Origin: Puniceicoccaceae bacterium 5H
GTDB taxonomy: Bacteria > Verrucomicrobiota > Verrucomicrobiia > Opitutales > Oceanipulchritudinaceae
Length of the DNA: 64,000 bases
NCBI GenBank assembly: GCA_009772895.1
Contig: WOUP01000002.1
Span: 310,001 to 374,000 of the forward strand
Direction of reading: 5' to 3'
Position 1 is the first letter of the stretch. Every line of letters starts with the position of its first letter. The position numbers and the translations under genes were made by a program. Under the pieces are notes generated by a model. That model was not told the DNA's origin, did no database searches, and saw only the letters and a program-made list of their open reading frames with translations. Below, in pieces: positions 24,925 to 34,804 of the stretch.

Positions 24925-27570
24925 TCAGGCTGTGACCGGGCCGAAGGAGCGGAGTTGCAGGCGGGGTTCGCCGGCGGCGCGGGATTGCTCGAGGTCGAGG
25001 TGGAAGACGAGAGACCAGTCGTTTTGCTCGTCGGCATCGACCAGGATGTGTTCGACGCGCAGGCCGGGCTCGAGCGGGTCTTCCTCGAAGTGCGTGTTGG
25101 CGTTGGCGCGCGCGGCCGGGTCGAGACGGATGGACGCGTGGTCGTCCCAATACGGGTCGACTGCCGCTTCCAGCTTCAGCCAATCCCACTCAAAGGGGCC
25201 GCGTCCGTCGTTCAACACGGAGTGGTCGGGCGTGGCCGGCGGGGGTGGGGCGGCGTCCTCTTCCGGGCGGCCGGCCAGCTTCGCGAGCTCGGCGGCAGCC
25301 TCTTGATAGAGCTCCGTGCTGAGGGGGCGCAGCAGGCGGTAGATGGCGCCGCGCGTCAGACGTTCGAGCGCCTTGCGGTCGCGCGTAATGTCGGCCGGAC
25401 GCAGGCGCGCCAAGGGATCGGGAGCGGTTTCGGGGGCCTCGTAGCTCGGGTCCTTGAGGTGCTCCCATTCGTCGAGGATGCTCGAGTCGATGCCGCGCAC
25501 GAGCTGCTCGAAATACAGGATCATTTCCTCCACTTCGTCGGTCCAGTGTTCTTCCGGCACCGTCTGGGTGAGCGTCTTGTAGAGGTTGGACAGGTGGCGC
25601 AGCAGCAGGCCTTCGCCGCGCTGAAGCTCGTATTCCTGAATGTAGTCGGTGAAGCTCATGTAGCGGTCGAACATCTCCAGCCCGATGCTCTTGGGACTGA
25701 TGTTCGCTTCGCCGACCCACGGGTGTTGCGCGGCAAACTCGTTGAACAGATTGTAGATCCAGTCCCGGTAAGGCTTGGGGTGCTCGACGTCCTGCAGGCG
25801 GTCCATGCGCTCCTCGTAAGGCACGCCCTCGGCCTTCATCTCGGCCACCATGCGGTCCTTCACTTTCGAGATCTGGGCCTTGAGGATGATGCCCGGGTCT
25901 TCCAGCACACCCTCGACCAGCGCCAGCACGAGGCGCGGGTATTCCGGCTCGTTGCGGTCGAGGCGGCTGACCGTGTCTACGAGGAAGAGCGAGAGTTGCT
26001 GGTTGAGCGAAAAGTCGTCCTGCAGCGCCATGTTGACCCGCACGGGGCTGCCTTGGCGTTCCTCCTTGGGCAGCAACTCGATGATGCCGCGCTCGACCAG
26101 GGAACGAAAGAGCTGCAGGGCCCGTCGCCGGTGCTCGCGCTTGGCGGTGGGCGTTTCGTGGCTGTCGGCGATGATGCGCTTCATCGCGGCGCAGCCGTTG
26201 GTGGGGCGGCTGAGCACGTTGAGCAACATGCCGTGGTTGACCGTGAACGAGCTGGTGAGCGGTTCGGGTGCCGACTCGATCAGCTTGCGAAACGTGTTTT
26301 CGTCCCAGCCCACAGCGCCCTTGGGTGGCTGGGACTTGCGCAGTTTGTTGGCCTTCTTGGGGTTTTCCGCGATCTTCTTGTCGATCTTGCGGTTTTCGAT
26401 CACGTGCTCCGGTGCCTGGGCGATCACGTAACCCTCGTCGTCAAAGCCTTTGCGTCCCGCGCGGCCGGAGATCTGGTGAAAGTCGCGCACCGGCAGCACG
26501 CGCACCTTGGATCCGTCGAACTTGGCCAGGCTGGTGAAGAGCACGGTGCGGATCGGCACGTTGACGCCTACGCCGAGCGTGTCCGTGCCGCAGATCACCT
26601 TCAGCTTGTTTTCCTGCGCCAGCTTTTCGACCAGGATGCGGTATTTGGGCAGCATGCCCGCGTGGTGCACGCCGATGCCAGAGCGCAGGAACTTCTTGAT
26701 CTGCTTGCCGAAGGGGCTGTTGAAGCGCACGGCGGCCAGGGCCTCGCTCAGCGCCTCCTTTTCCTTGGGCGTGCAAAAGTTGATGCTCAGCAGCTTCTGC
26801 GCGGTCTCCGTCGCCGCGCGCTGGGTGAAGTGTACGAGGTAGGCCGGCAGCTTCTTGTCTTCCTGCAGCTGGGCGATGATCTCCTCGAGCCCTTCTTCGC
26901 TGAAGCTGAACTCCAGCGGCACGGGGCGCTCGGTGGAGGCGATCGGCACCGTTTCGACATCCGTCAGCCGGGTCAGGTCACGCTCGAACAGCTCGCTGTC
27001 GCCCATGGTGGCCGAGATGAGGAGAAAGCGAGACTGCGGCAGGGTGAGCAGGGGGATTTGCCACGCCACGCCACGCTCGCGGTCGCTGTAGTAGTGAAAC
27101 TCGTCCATGATGACGTCGTCCACCCGTGCTTCCTCCCCGCCGTGCAGGGCGATATTGGCCAGAATCTCCGCCGTGCAGCAGATGATGGGCGCTCCGAGGT
27201 TGACCGATGCGTCTCCGGTAGACATGCCGACGTTTTCCGGCCCGAAGTCCTTGCACAGCGAGAGGAACTTCTCGTTGACGAGGGCCTTGATCGGGCAGGT
27301 GTAGTAAGAGCGCCGGCCCTGGCACACGGCCTTGAAGTGCATGGCGGCCGCCACCAGCGATTTCCCTGAGCCGGTCGGCGTCTTCAGGATGACGTTCTTC
27401 CCGTCGAAGATCTCCAGAATGGCCTCTTCCTGTGCCGGGTAGAGCTCGATGCCCTTGCTGGCCACGTATTCGAGAAAGCGCTCCAGCAGCGTATCCGGAT
27501 CCACGCTACCCTCCACGGGCGCGAGCAACGGACGGGACGGCAAGGGGGCGGCTTCATTCTCGGCAGGCAT
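24925..27570 (-). CDS. Ski2-like DEAD/DEAH-box helicase with DUF3516 C-terminal region, 881 aa
   Basis: ATP-dependent nucleic-acid helicase. Visible motifs in order: PAQEEAI (Q-motif region), Walker [20 protein letters not shown], Walker B DEFHYY (DEVH-like), SATMGDSE, then in the second RecA domain [27 protein letters not shown] and [13 protein letters not shown]. These are typical of Ski2/Mtr4-type RNA helicases. The C-terminal 450 residues match the style of DUF3516 proteins of actinobacteria and verrucomicrobia. The ATG at 27570 is preferred; an in-frame TTG at 27606 would add 12 residues. A role in RNA turnover or DNA repair is inferred from the family. It stands alone, flanked by unrelated genes. 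Confidence 0.92.
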   Translation of the reverse strand: MPAENEAAPLPSRPLLAPVEGSVDPDTLLERFLEYVASKGIELYPAQEEAILEIFDGKNVILKTPTGSGKSLVAAAMHFKAVCQGRRSYYTCPIKALVNEKFLSLCKDFGPENVGMSTGDASVNLGAPIICCTAEILANIALHGGEEARVDDVIMDEFHYYSDRERGVAWQIPLLTLPQSRFLLISATMGDSELFERDLTRLTDVETVPIASTERPVPLEFSFSEEGLEEIIAQLQEDKKLPAYLVHFTQRAATETAQKLLSINFCTPKEKEALSEALAAVRFNSPFGKQIKKFLRSGIGVHHAGMLPKYRILVEKLAQENKLKVICGTDTLGVGVNVPIRTVLFTSLAKFDGSKVRVLPVRDFHQISGRAGRKGFDDEGYVIAQAPEHVIENRKIDKKIAENPKKANKLRKSQPPKGAVGWDENTFRKLIESAPEPLTSSFTVNHGMLLNVLSRPTNGCAAMKRIIADSHETPTAKREHRRRALQLFRSLVERGIIELLPKEERQGSPVRVNMALQDDFSLNQQLSLFLVDTVSRLDRNEPEYPRLVLALVEGVLEDPGIILKAQISKVKDRMVAEMKAEGVPYEERMDRLQDVEHPKPYRDWIYNLFNEFAAQHPWVGEANISPKSIGLEMFDRYMSFTDYIQEYELQRGEGLLLRHLSNLYKTLTQTVPEEHWTDEVEEMILYFEQLVRGIDSSILDEWEHLKDPSYEAPETAPDPLARLRPADITRDRKALERLTRGAIYRLLRPLSTELYQEAAAELAKLAGRPEEDAAPPPPATPDHSVLNDGRGPFEWDWLKLEAAVDPYWDDHASIRLDPAARANANTHFEEDPLEPGLRVEHILVDADEQNDWSLVFHLDLEQSRAAGEPRLQLRSFGPVTA

Positions 27571-27763
27571 CTTCAAACCTTGGCGCAACGGACAGCCTAT
27601 GGTCAAACCTGTCTTGCGCGGGAAAGCCGGGGCTAGGCCAAGGAGTTTTTCTCAAGAGAGCATTCCTACGGGCGGTGGATGAACGAACGGCAGCGTAGCA
27701 GGTCGATTTATTACGTTTGTAAATCCAAAGAAAAAATCCGACTTGAAGCGTCAGGTCGCGGCC

Positions 27764-27850
27764 TTACTGCACTGGCAGGCCGGCGGCGTACTGGATACCG
27801 CCGAGCAGGTGCTGGAGAAAAAGCGGGTCGTGGTAGCTCGCACGATCTGA
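27764..27850 (-). pseudogene. Relic of the C-terminal end of a ThuA-like gene
   Basis: Read on the minus strand, 29 codons ending in TAA give SYHDPLFLQHLLGGIQYAAG plus a short tail. This closely fits the C-terminal signature of ThuA-type domains (dP-FLxHLLGGIxYAxG), which normally follows a Gly-His motif and a 200-residue domain. Upstream of these codons there is no continuing match, and a terminator hairpin interrupts the frame. The remnant is therefore the tail of a deleted gene. The ThuA-like protein at 1765-2421 has a different C-terminus, so this is not a copy of it. The call rests on one short motif. Confidence 0.5.
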
Positions 27851-27852
27851 CC

Positions 27853-27884
27853 ATAAAAGAGCCCCGGAGCAAATGCTCCGAGGC
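27853..27884 (-). terminator. Probable terminator downstream of the xylan-locus TonB receptor
   Basis: On the minus strand GCCTCGGAGCA and TGCTCCGGGGC form an 11-bp stem with one mismatch, followed by TCTTTTATGG. It lies about 125 bp beyond the receptor stop codon at 28009. Confidence 0.7.
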
Positions 27885-28008
27885 CTCCAGTTTATATCCC
27901 CTAATCCGTGTTGGCGGATTTTCCTATACGGGTCTGTCTGTGAACCCGGCTCCAAAGGATTGAGGGGGAGCCGTGCGGGATTTACACGCCTCCCCCCGAA
28001 GCATTACA

Positions 28009-31000
28009 CTAGAATTCGAAGGTGCTGGTGAGCGTCCAGGTCTCGTAGGGTGCGATCGCCCACTGCGCCACCGTGCCGTCCCACTGGGTGGAAATCGGGA
28101 TGAGTTCCTCGTGCTGGCCGACGTTGCGCACGTTCAGCTGGATGTGCCAGTCGATGTTGTCCGTCAGCTTGCGGCGGTAGCCGATCCAGAGGTCGATGGC
28201 GTCCTCGGTCGGGCCGTAGTAGGGGTTGTCGAGGTCGAAGGAGAGGGTGACGCCGTCTTCACCGAGGATGGGTGGGTAGCCGATCACAACCTTGTCTTGC
28301 CAGCGGTAGCCGGCGCCGATGTTGACGCCGTCGAGCACGCCCTCGCGGAAGTCGTAGTTGGTCACCACGTTGAAGCGCCATTGGCGGAGGTCGGTCGCGT
28401 GTTGACCTTCCATCTGCTTCATCAGCACGTACTTCGAATAGAAGTTCGAGTTCCAGCTCACAAGACTGGTGGAGCTGATGCCCTCACCGCCCCATTGGCG
28501 CAGGTTACCCATGCCACCGGGTTCGTTTTCGTATTGGTTGGTCAGTTCGACGAAGTCCGAGAGCAGCTCACCGCCGATGTTGTAGCGGATGGCCTTGGTC
28601 TCGGAGGCGTTGAACGTGATGCGCCAGTTGTGGGTCGGATTGGCGGTGAACTCATACTCCCAGCCCTTGGACACCTGGTCCTCGGTCGCGGTGAAGTTGT
28701 TCACGGGCGTGCTCATGGTCGTGAGCTGCGTCTGGCTGAAGTCGTTGAAGCCCCACGCGTCGAGGATCTGCTGCACGATGGGCTCCTGGGTGTATTGGCG
28801 CCAGGAAGCGACTGCGGCGGCGGCTTCGGCATCGGCCTGCTCCTGGGTCTGGCCTTCGCGCGGGGCATATTGCCATTCCCACGAGCCGTCTTCCATGCCG
28901 GCGGAAGTCGGATCGCCGAGCACGCCCAAGTGGTATTCATAGGCGTCCGCGCGATCTTCGTTGCGCATGATGAAGTTACCCGTGCCGGTGAAGAACCAGG
29001 TGGGGAAGCCGACGCTGTTGGTGGCGTTCTCGACCGTGGTCTCGTAGTGGTTGATGCGGAAGTAGAACCGTCCGCCCTTGTCTGCCAGCACGATGCCGTA
29101 ATCTTCGGTTTCGCCGGACGGCGCCGGCAGCGCATTACCGAGAATGTCATTGCGCGTGCCGGAGACCTGGAAGTTTTCCGAGCGGTTGTAGGTCAGGTTC
29201 ACATCGAGGGGGAGGCGGTCGCCGGACAGGTTGTTCAGCTTGGCCACGATGCTCCAACTGGGTGAGTAGGCCTTGTAGACCGTCGCCTCCTTGTTCTGGA
29301 CGGAGTAGATACGGTTGCCGTTTGCGTCCACGGCATCGAAGTCCGCCCGGTTGTCCACACGAGTGGCGTCCGTGCCGATGGTTTTCACCTCGTCGTGGCG
29401 GATGCCATACATGCCGACGATGGAGTCATTCCAGAAGTTGGCCTGCCAGACGGCCGCATAGGAGTCGACTTCGCGACGCTGCAGGTTGGCTGTGGTGGTC
29501 AGCGCATCCTGGTCGCCATCTTCCGCGCTGAGAATTTGGACCTGGCGGGTGCGCCAACCGACGTAGTTGTCCGGATTTTCGGACTGGGTGGAGAGGGCGC
29601 CGGTGAAGTGGTTGTAGTAGTCCGCATCATAGGCGACGGACGGATCGGCATTCCAGGTGGCGTCGAAGTAATACCAGTCTACCGTGCTGGGCACATTGAT
29701 GTCGGTCGACGGGCGGGGGATGTTGATGCCCCGGTAGGTGCTGGCGCCGAGGAGGGAATCTCCGAGGTAAATCGTCGGGATGACGACGCGGTCGTTGCTG
29801 TCGATGTAGGTGGCACCCGTGCCGGTCGCGGTGAGGCGGCCGAACTCCTCCGTCGTGCCATAGCTCATGTAGTTGCGCGAATCGACGGTGCGCGTGTCCT
29901 GGCTCAGCAGGCCGCTGATCGTGTGCTTGCCGAGGATTTTCCACAGCAGGCCCTCGTGCTCTTCCTCGAAGTCATAGGAGCCGAAGGCGTTCAGGCGCCA
30001 CGACTCGTTGGTCGTCTCGCTTTCACCGCCACCGGCGTTGCCGTAGATGTAGGGGCGTCCCAGGTTTTCGTTGGGGGTGCCGTCGAGGTTCGTCGTGTTG
30101 ATGTCGACGGTGATGGCACCGGTGGCCGTCAGGCGGGTGGCACCGCTTGCGTAGTTCTGGTGGTCGAAGGCCGCTTCAAAGCCGACGCGCCCATCCAGGA
30201 AGGTCTGCGTCAGGCTGGCGTTGACGTTGTTGAAGTTTTGCCACTCCTGTTTGGTCTCACCGTCGATCAGATTGTTGTAGAAGTCGAAGATGCTCGGATC
30301 GGAGAGCGTCTGGGCCTTCCACAGCCCTTTGTCGGCGTAGGGGGCTTCCGCGCGCGTCGCCCAGTCAGTCGTGTTGGCGATCAGAACGCGGCGGGAGAAG
30401 GGCTGGGAAAGGGTGTTGTCGATCTCACCCGTGCTGCTGCGTCCGCCGATGGTCTTGAACTCGGGCATCGAAGCCTGGAAGGGATCGGCCTGCCCGTTGT
30501 TGTATTGCAGCCACACGCCGCCGTACATGCCCACGTCATTGAGCCAGGGCTCGTAGTTGGGGTTGGCGACGCCGCCTTCGCGCGTCTTGTTGAACTGCCC
30601 CATGTCCTCGGGATAGTAGGTCGACTCGTTGCCCTCGTCGTCGTAAGTATAGAAGTAGCCGCTGTAGCGGACGTCGGCTGGGTCGTAAACCTGTTGGTCC
30701 AGCTGATCCCACCAGCCCGTGATCTGGTCGAGCGGGGTAATGCTGCGCGGGTTGTTACTGCGGATCGTGCCCGTCTCGAAGTAGGATTTGAGCGTCGTCT
30801 TGCTGCCCTCTCCGCGGAAGAGCTTGGGCTCGTAGCGCACGGCGCCATACAGGCGCTTGTCGAGGTTGTAGGCCGGCTCCTGGCGATACTTCTCGTCGTC
30901 GCGCAACACGATGAATCGCACGGACAATTCGTCGTCGATGAGGTTGCGGTTGACGTCGAGCGACTGGCGATTCGTGCCGTAAGAGCCGTAGCGCAGCTCC

Positions 31001-31590
31001 ACTTTGCCGAAGTCGTCGTGGACGGCGTTTTTCATCGTCGCGTTGATGATCCCGGCGGGGCTGCCGAGGCCGAACAGGATCGAGTTCGGCCCACGTTGAA
31101 CGTCGATGCGGTCGACGTTGTAGCTGTCCCACGGAATGCTGGTCGAGAAGAAGTTGCGCGTATTGTCGGCCGAGGTCAGGCCGCGCACGCGGGTGTTGGA
31201 ATTGGGGTTGGTGAGGCGATAGGCTTCACCCTCAACTTGACCGCCGGAGTAGGCGGTGAAGTTACCGTTAGGCCCCGCAACTTCCGTATTGGTGGTGTAG
31301 GTGAGCAGGCTCTTGTTATCGGTCGCGCCCGTATCTTGCATGAACTCCGGCGTGATGACCGAGATGGCGGAACCGACGTCTTGCAGCTTGGTGTTGATGC
31401 GCGAGCCAGCCAAGGTTTGGGTCGCGGAATAACCGGTGGAGGAGGCCGCTTCTACTTCAAAGGGCGAGAGCGTGAAGACCTCGTCTGGATCGACCTCGTC
31501 GCTGGTCGTCGCGGACTGGCCGAATAGCGTCGCGGACAGTAATATCGTACTCGCAAGTACGTAATGCTTGGGGAACTTTTTGGTTAGCAT
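28009..31590 (-). CDS. TonB-dependent outer-membrane receptor of the xylan locus, 1193 aa
   Basis: The ATG at 31590 gives MLTKKFPKHYVLASTILLSATLFGQ, a signal peptide; the frame stays open 51 codons further up, but those codons look non-coding. The mature N-terminus DEVFTLSPFEVEAASSTGYSA is typical of Opitutia receptors. The plug domain follows (TLAGSRINTKLQDVGSAISV, RGLTSADNTRNFF, DRIDVQRGPNSILFGLGSPAGIIN) and then a 22-strand barrel ending in aromatic F (WTLTSTFEF). It takes up oligosaccharides across the outer membrane with TonB energy. It is divergent from the GH43-GH10-GH43 gene cluster, so the cargo is probably xylo-oligosaccharide. No SusD-like protein accompanies it. Confidence 0.93.
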   Translation of the reverse strand: MLTKKFPKHYVLASTILLSATLFGQSATTSDEVDPDEVFTLSPFEVEAASSTGYSATQTLAGSRINTKLQDVGSAISVITPEFMQDTGATDNKSLLTYTTNTEVAGPNGNFTAYSGGQVEGEAYRLTNPNSNTRVRGLTSADNTRNFFSTSIPWDSYNVDRIDVQRGPNSILFGLGSPAGIINATMKNAVHDDFGKVELRYGSYGTNRQSLDVNRNLIDDELSVRFIVLRDDEKYRQEPAYNLDKRLYGAVRYEPKLFRGEGSKTTLKSYFETGTIRSNNPRSITPLDQITGWWDQLDQQVYDPADVRYSGYFYTYDDEGNESTYYPEDMGQFNKTREGGVANPNYEPWLNDVGMYGGVWLQYNNGQADPFQASMPEFKTIGGRSSTGEIDNTLSQPFSRRVLIANTTDWATRAEAPYADKGLWKAQTLSDPSIFDFYNNLIDGETKQEWQNFNNVNASLTQTFLDGRVGFEAAFDHQNYASGATRLTATGAITVDINTTNLDGTPNENLGRPYIYGNAGGGESETTNESWRLNAFGSYDFEEEHEGLLWKILGKHTISGLLSQDTRTVDSRNYMSYGTTEEFGRLTATGTGATYIDSNDRVVIPTIYLGDSLLGASTYRGINIPRPSTDINVPSTVDWYYFDATWNADPSVAYDADYYNHFTGALSTQSENPDNYVGWRTRQVQILSAEDGDQDALTTTANLQRREVDSYAAVWQANFWNDSIVGMYGIRHDEVKTIGTDATRVDNRADFDAVDANGNRIYSVQNKEATVYKAYSPSWSIVAKLNNLSGDRLPLDVNLTYNRSENFQVSGTRNDILGNALPAPSGETEDYGIVLADKGGRFYFRINHYETTVENATNSVGFPTWFFTGTGNFIMRNEDRADAYEYHLGVLGDPTSAGMEDGSWEWQYAPREGQTQEQADAEAAAAVASWRQYTQEPIVQQILDAWGFNDFSQTQLTTMSTPVNNFTATEDQVSKGWEYEFTANPTHNWRITFNASETKAIRYNIGGELLSDFVELTNQYENEPGGMGNLRQWGGEGISSTSLVSWNSNFYSKYVLMKQMEGQHATDLRQWRFNVVTNYDFREGVLDGVNIGAGYRWQDKVVIGYPPILGEDGVTLSFDLDNPYYGPTEDAIDLWIGYRRKLTDNIDWHIQLNVRNVGQHEELIPISTQWDGTVAQWAIAPYETWTLTSTFEF

Positions 31591-32032
31591 CACAGTCTTT
31601 TGTGAGGTTGGTTTTTTGGAGTAGGTGTAGCTATCTAAGCACCTTATTGTTGGCACTAGTGCGCTTGGCCTGCCGAGGGGGAGGGCGGCAGGTAGGTAGA
31701 GACAAGCAGCGAGTGCGCAACAACGATTTAGCAATGAAACCAAGTGCCGGATGTGGCAAGGGTCCGGTGGTCAGTACTTTAGTATGACTTAAGTCTAGGT
31801 TGACGGTCGGAGAGCGCTTAATCGTAACGCGTGGATGTTCGTGGGGAGCAGGCGTTCGTTGTGCGCTTCTTTTGGAGTCGATAAATCCGACGCTATAACT
31901 TAGGTTATAGAGAACACTCGACCAATGACGGCTTGCGCTCCCGAGGGTGGAGGAGCGTAAATCCATCATCACGTCGCGGTGAATTCACTCCCAACCCGCA
32001 GTCTTTCCCCGGGCTGCCCAGCCGGTTACCCC
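31591..32032. promoter_or_regulatory. 442-bp divergent regulatory region of the xylan locus
   Basis: This stretch lies between the starts of the TonB receptor and the first GH43 gene and should carry both promoters. It holds a perfect 10-bp palindrome GACTTAAGTC (31786-31795), a possible -35 TTGACG at 31800, and an 18-bp imperfect palindrome at 31893-31910. No convincing open frame is present. Exact promoter positions cannot be fixed by eye. Confidence 0.55.
31893..31910. promoter_or_regulatory. Candidate operator palindrome in the xylan divergent region
   Basis: CTATAAC-TTAG-GTTATAG has perfect 7-bp arms with a 4-base centre. It sits about 120 bp before the GH43 start and 300 bp from the receptor start. 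The dimeric NarL-type regulator of this locus, or another factor, could bind here; the role is inferred only from symmetry and position. Confidence 0.45.
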
Positions 32033-33589
32033 ATGACGATCCCCAACCCCCTGCGCTTCGCTTCCTGCCTGCTGTTTGCCGGCCTGCCCTTGATGGCCCG
32101 TCCGGCCAACAATCCCGTCATTTGGGCGGACGTGCCCGACCCGGCGGTGATCCGGGTGGGAGACACCTACTACATGAGCAGCACGACCATGCACATGAGC
32201 CCGGGTCTGCCGCTGATGAAGTCGCACAATCTGGTGGATTGGGAGCTGATCGGCTATGCCTATGACGAGTTGGACGAGGACAACGCTGCTCTCAATCTCG
32301 AAGACGGGCAGAACGCCTATGGTAAAGGTTCATGGGCCAGCAGCCTGCGTTATCACGACGGCCTTTACTACGTGTCCACTTTTTCGAGCACCACCGGCAA
32401 GACCTACGTTTTCACGACGCCGGATATCGAAAAGGGAGACTGGCAGGAACACACGTTTTCACCCTCCTTGCACGATCATTCGCTGTTTTTCGATGACGAT
32501 GGTCGGGTCTACATGGTCTATGCCGGCGGCGACATCCGGCTGCGGGAGCTTACGAGCGACGCTAGCGGGCTCAAGCCGGGCGGAATCGACCGCGTCATCG
32601 TGCCCAACGCCAGTGAGGTGGCCGGCAAAAACGTGGGCCTGCCGGCCGAAGGCTCTCAGCTGTTGAAGGTGGGCGACTACTATTACCTGCTCAACATTAC
32701 CTGGCCCAAAAACGGCATGCGCACGGTGCTCGTCCATCGCGCGAAGCAGATTACCGGCCCCTATGAAGGACGCGTGGCACTACAGGACCGCGGCATCGCC
32801 CAAGGCTGCCTGATCGATACGCCGGAGGGGAAATGGTATGGATTCCTGTTTCGTGACTACGGGGCGGTCGGCCGCATCCCCTACCTCGTCCCGGTTAAGT
32901 GGGAAGACGGTTGGCCGGTTTTTGGCATCGACGGCAAGGTGCCGGACGCATTGCCGATCGAAACCTCGGGCCAGATGGACGCAATCGTGGGCTCGGACGA
33001 CTTCGAGCACCGGGAGCTGCCGCTGTTCTGGCAATGGAATCACCAGCCGGCGGAGGAGGCCTGGTCGTTGACGGCCCGGCCCGGTTACCTGCGCCTCGAG
33101 ACGAGCCATGTCGTTGATGCCCTGCCGCAAGCCCGCAATACCCTCACCCAGCGAACATATGGGCCGCAGAGCGCGGCAGAAACCGTGCTGGATGTGGCGC
33201 ACATGCAGCCGGGCGACGTGGCGGGCTTGACGCTCCTGCAGCAAAAACACGGCTACATCGCGGTTGTGGCGGAGCCGGAGGGCAAGGCGATCGTGATGGT
33301 CAACGCCGAGTCGGGCAAGCCGCGTGAGGTAGCTCGTGTGCCGCTGGAGCAAGACACGATCTACCTCAAGGCGGTCGGTGACTTCCGGGATCGGGCCGAC
33401 CTGGGCACCTTCCAGTTCAGCCTCGACGGCCAATCATGGCAGCCGTTGGGCAACGAACTGCATATGGAGTATACGCTGCCGCACTTCATGGGCTACCGCT
33501 TCGGCCTTTTCAATTACGCGACCCAACGGACGGGTGGCTATGTGGACTTCAGCGCTTTCCGCACCTATCAGCCGGGCGCGCGCGAATAA
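32033..33589 (+). CDS. Secreted GH43 beta-xylosidase/arabinofuranosidase with C-terminal beta-sandwich, 518 aa
   Basis: The ATG at 32033 gives a signal peptide (LRFASCLLFAGLPLMARPA). The GH43 propeller has all three catalytic carboxylates: base D36 (VPDPAVIRVGDTYYMSST), pKa-modulating D148 (HDHSLFFDDDG) and acid E206 (LPAEGSQLLK). Residues about 330-515 form the concanavalin-like domain found at the C-terminus of many beta-xylosidases (FEHRELPLFWQWNH, GYRFGLFNY). The likely activity is release of xylose or arabinose from xylan fragments. It is the first gene of a plus-strand cluster: the GH10 gene begins 19 bp downstream. Confidence 0.92.
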   Translation: MTIPNPLRFASCLLFAGLPLMARPANNPVIWADVPDPAVIRVGDTYYMSSTTMHMSPGLPLMKSHNLVDWELIGYAYDELDEDNAALNLEDGQNAYGKGSWASSLRYHDGLYYVSTFSSTTGKTYVFTTPDIEKGDWQEHTFSPSLHDHSLFFDDDGRVYMVYAGGDIRLRELTSDASGLKPGGIDRVIVPNASEVAGKNVGLPAEGSQLLKVGDYYYLLNITWPKNGMRTVLVHRAKQITGPYEGRVALQDRGIAQGCLIDTPEGKWYGFLFRDYGAVGRIPYLVPVKWEDGWPVFGIDGKVPDALPIETSGQMDAIVGSDDFEHRELPLFWQWNHQPAEEAWSLTARPGYLRLETSHVVDALPQARNTLTQRTYGPQSAAETVLDVAHMQPGDVAGLTLLQQKHGYIAVVAEPEGKAIVMVNAESGKPREVARVPLEQDTIYLKAVGDFRDRADLGTFQFSLDGQSWQPLGNELHMEYTLPHFMGYRFGLFNYATQRTGGYVDFSAFRTYQPGARE

Positions 33590-33608
33590 TCTGTTTCGCA
33601 TTATAACG

Positions 33609-34757
33609 GTGACTTTTGTACCCTCCTTTTTCACGGTTGGCAGAGCGTTTGTGCTCGGTGCTATTTTTCTGTCTCCTGTTGTCGGGGGCCAGCTCCAAGC
33701 GGAAACGTTAAGGGAAGCGTTCGCCGACGATTTCCTGATCGGAGTCGCGCTCAACGGCCTCATGGTCGAGCACCCGAGATCGCCTGCCGCACAGATCGCT
33801 GCCCGCCAGTTTTCAGCCCTGACGCCCGAAAACGACATGAAATGGCAGGCGATTCATCCGGCGCCGGACCGCTATTCCTTCTCTGCGGCGGACCACTACG
33901 TCCTGTTCGCGGAGGCAAACGACATGGATGTGATCGGGCACACGCTGGTCTGGCACAGTCAGACGCCGGAATGGGTATTTCAGGACGCGCAGGGCAACGA
34001 CCTGACAAGGGAGGCCCTTCTGGCCCGGATGCGGGATCACATTCACACCGTCGTCGGGCGTTACCAGGGGCGGGTGAAAGGCTGGGATGTGGTCAACGAA
34101 GCCATCGACGACACCTCGGGTGGCCTGCGCGAATCACCATGGCGCCGGATCATTGGCGACGACTACATCGCCCAGGCGTTTCGCTTTGCCCACGAAGCCG
34201 ATCCGGAGGCCGAGCTTTACTACAACGACTACAGTCTCGTGAAGCCGGAGAAGCGTGCGCCGACGCTCGAGATGTTGCGGGGACTGATCGCGGAAGATGT
34301 GCCGATCAGCGGGGTGGGGATGCAGGGCCATTATCATCTGGACTGGCCGACGGCGGCGGAACTGGATGCCGCGATCACGGACTTCGCTGCACTCGGTCTG
34401 AAGGTCATGATCACCGAACTGGATGTTGATGTGCTGCCTTCCCGGGGCGAGGCTGGCGTGGCTGATATCGCGCGGCACGAAAAAGCCGATGCCGCTTCCA
34501 ATCCTTACACCGAAGGCCTGCCGGTCGAAGTCCAGGCGCAGCTGGCCGATCGCTATGCCGAGTTGTTCGGCGTGTTCATGCAACACCGGACCGAGATCAC
34601 CCGGGTCACGCTTTGGGGCCTCGATGACGGCTCCAGCTGGCTCAACCATTTCCCCATCTTTGGCCGGACCAATTATCCCTTGCTGTTCGACCGCGCGCTG
34701 GAGCCCAAGCCGGCATTCGACGCCGTGCGGCAAGTGGGCCTGACAACCGCCCCATAA
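33609..34757 (+). CDS. Secreted GH10 endo-beta-1,4-xylanase, 382 aa
   Basis: A classic GH10 barrel: FNALTPENDMKW-type motif (FSALTPENDMKW), HTLVWHSQTPEW, acid/base E164 in WDVVNEAIDD, nucleophile E270 in ITELDVDVLP, and WGLDDGSSWLNHFPIFG near the end. It cuts internal xylosidic bonds of xylan. No ATG lies upstream of the mature domain in this frame. I chose the GTG at 33609, which gives MTFVPSFFTVGRAFVLGAIF...LQAET, a plausible signal peptide. The mature protein has no accessory modules. It lies between two GH43 genes, 19 bp after one and 47 bp before the other. Confidence 0.95.
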   Translation: MTFVPSFFTVGRAFVLGAIFLSPVVGGQLQAETLREAFADDFLIGVALNGLMVEHPRSPAAQIAARQFSALTPENDMKWQAIHPAPDRYSFSAADHYVLFAEANDMDVIGHTLVWHSQTPEWVFQDAQGNDLTREALLARMRDHIHTVVGRYQGRVKGWDVVNEAIDDTSGGLRESPWRRIIGDDYIAQAFRFAHEADPEAELYYNDYSLVKPEKRAPTLEMLRGLIAEDVPISGVGMQGHYHLDWPTAAELDAAITDFAALGLKVMITELDVDVLPSRGEAGVADIARHEKADAASNPYTEGLPVEVQAQLADRYAELFGVFMQHRTEITRVTLWGLDDGSSWLNHFPIFGRTNYPLLFDRALEPKPAFDAVRQVGLTTAP

Positions 34758-34804
34758 CCGGGCGCGCCCCGTTTATCTATTTTCGCATCTACCTGACCCC
34801 TATT

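Larger units (their letters stand above)
27571..28008. other. 438-bp gene-free stretch between helicase and TonB receptor
   Basis: This gap contains the helicase promoter region, an A+T-richer patch around 27705-27745, a relic of a ThuA-like gene (27764-27850), a terminator hairpin (27853-27884) and a second weak inverted repeat GGCTCC/GGAGCC (27948-27972). I see no intact gene and no tRNA. Confidence 0.6.

Noticed and set aside
24955-27369. 804-codon open frame on the plus strand opposite the helicase
   Set aside because: It is the antisense shadow of a clear helicase gene, caused by high G+C at third positions; the product is rich in Val, Gly, His and Asp without any motif.
31590-31605. 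CRP-type site TCACA-N6-TGTGA at the receptor start
   Set aside because: The half-sites are in the opposite order to a CRP site (TGTGA-N6-TCACA) and the site overlaps the start codon.
31591-31743. N-terminal extension of the xylan-locus TonB receptor
   Set aside because: The 51 extra codons give a Cys-rich, non-signal sequence; the ATG at 31590 gives a normal signal peptide.
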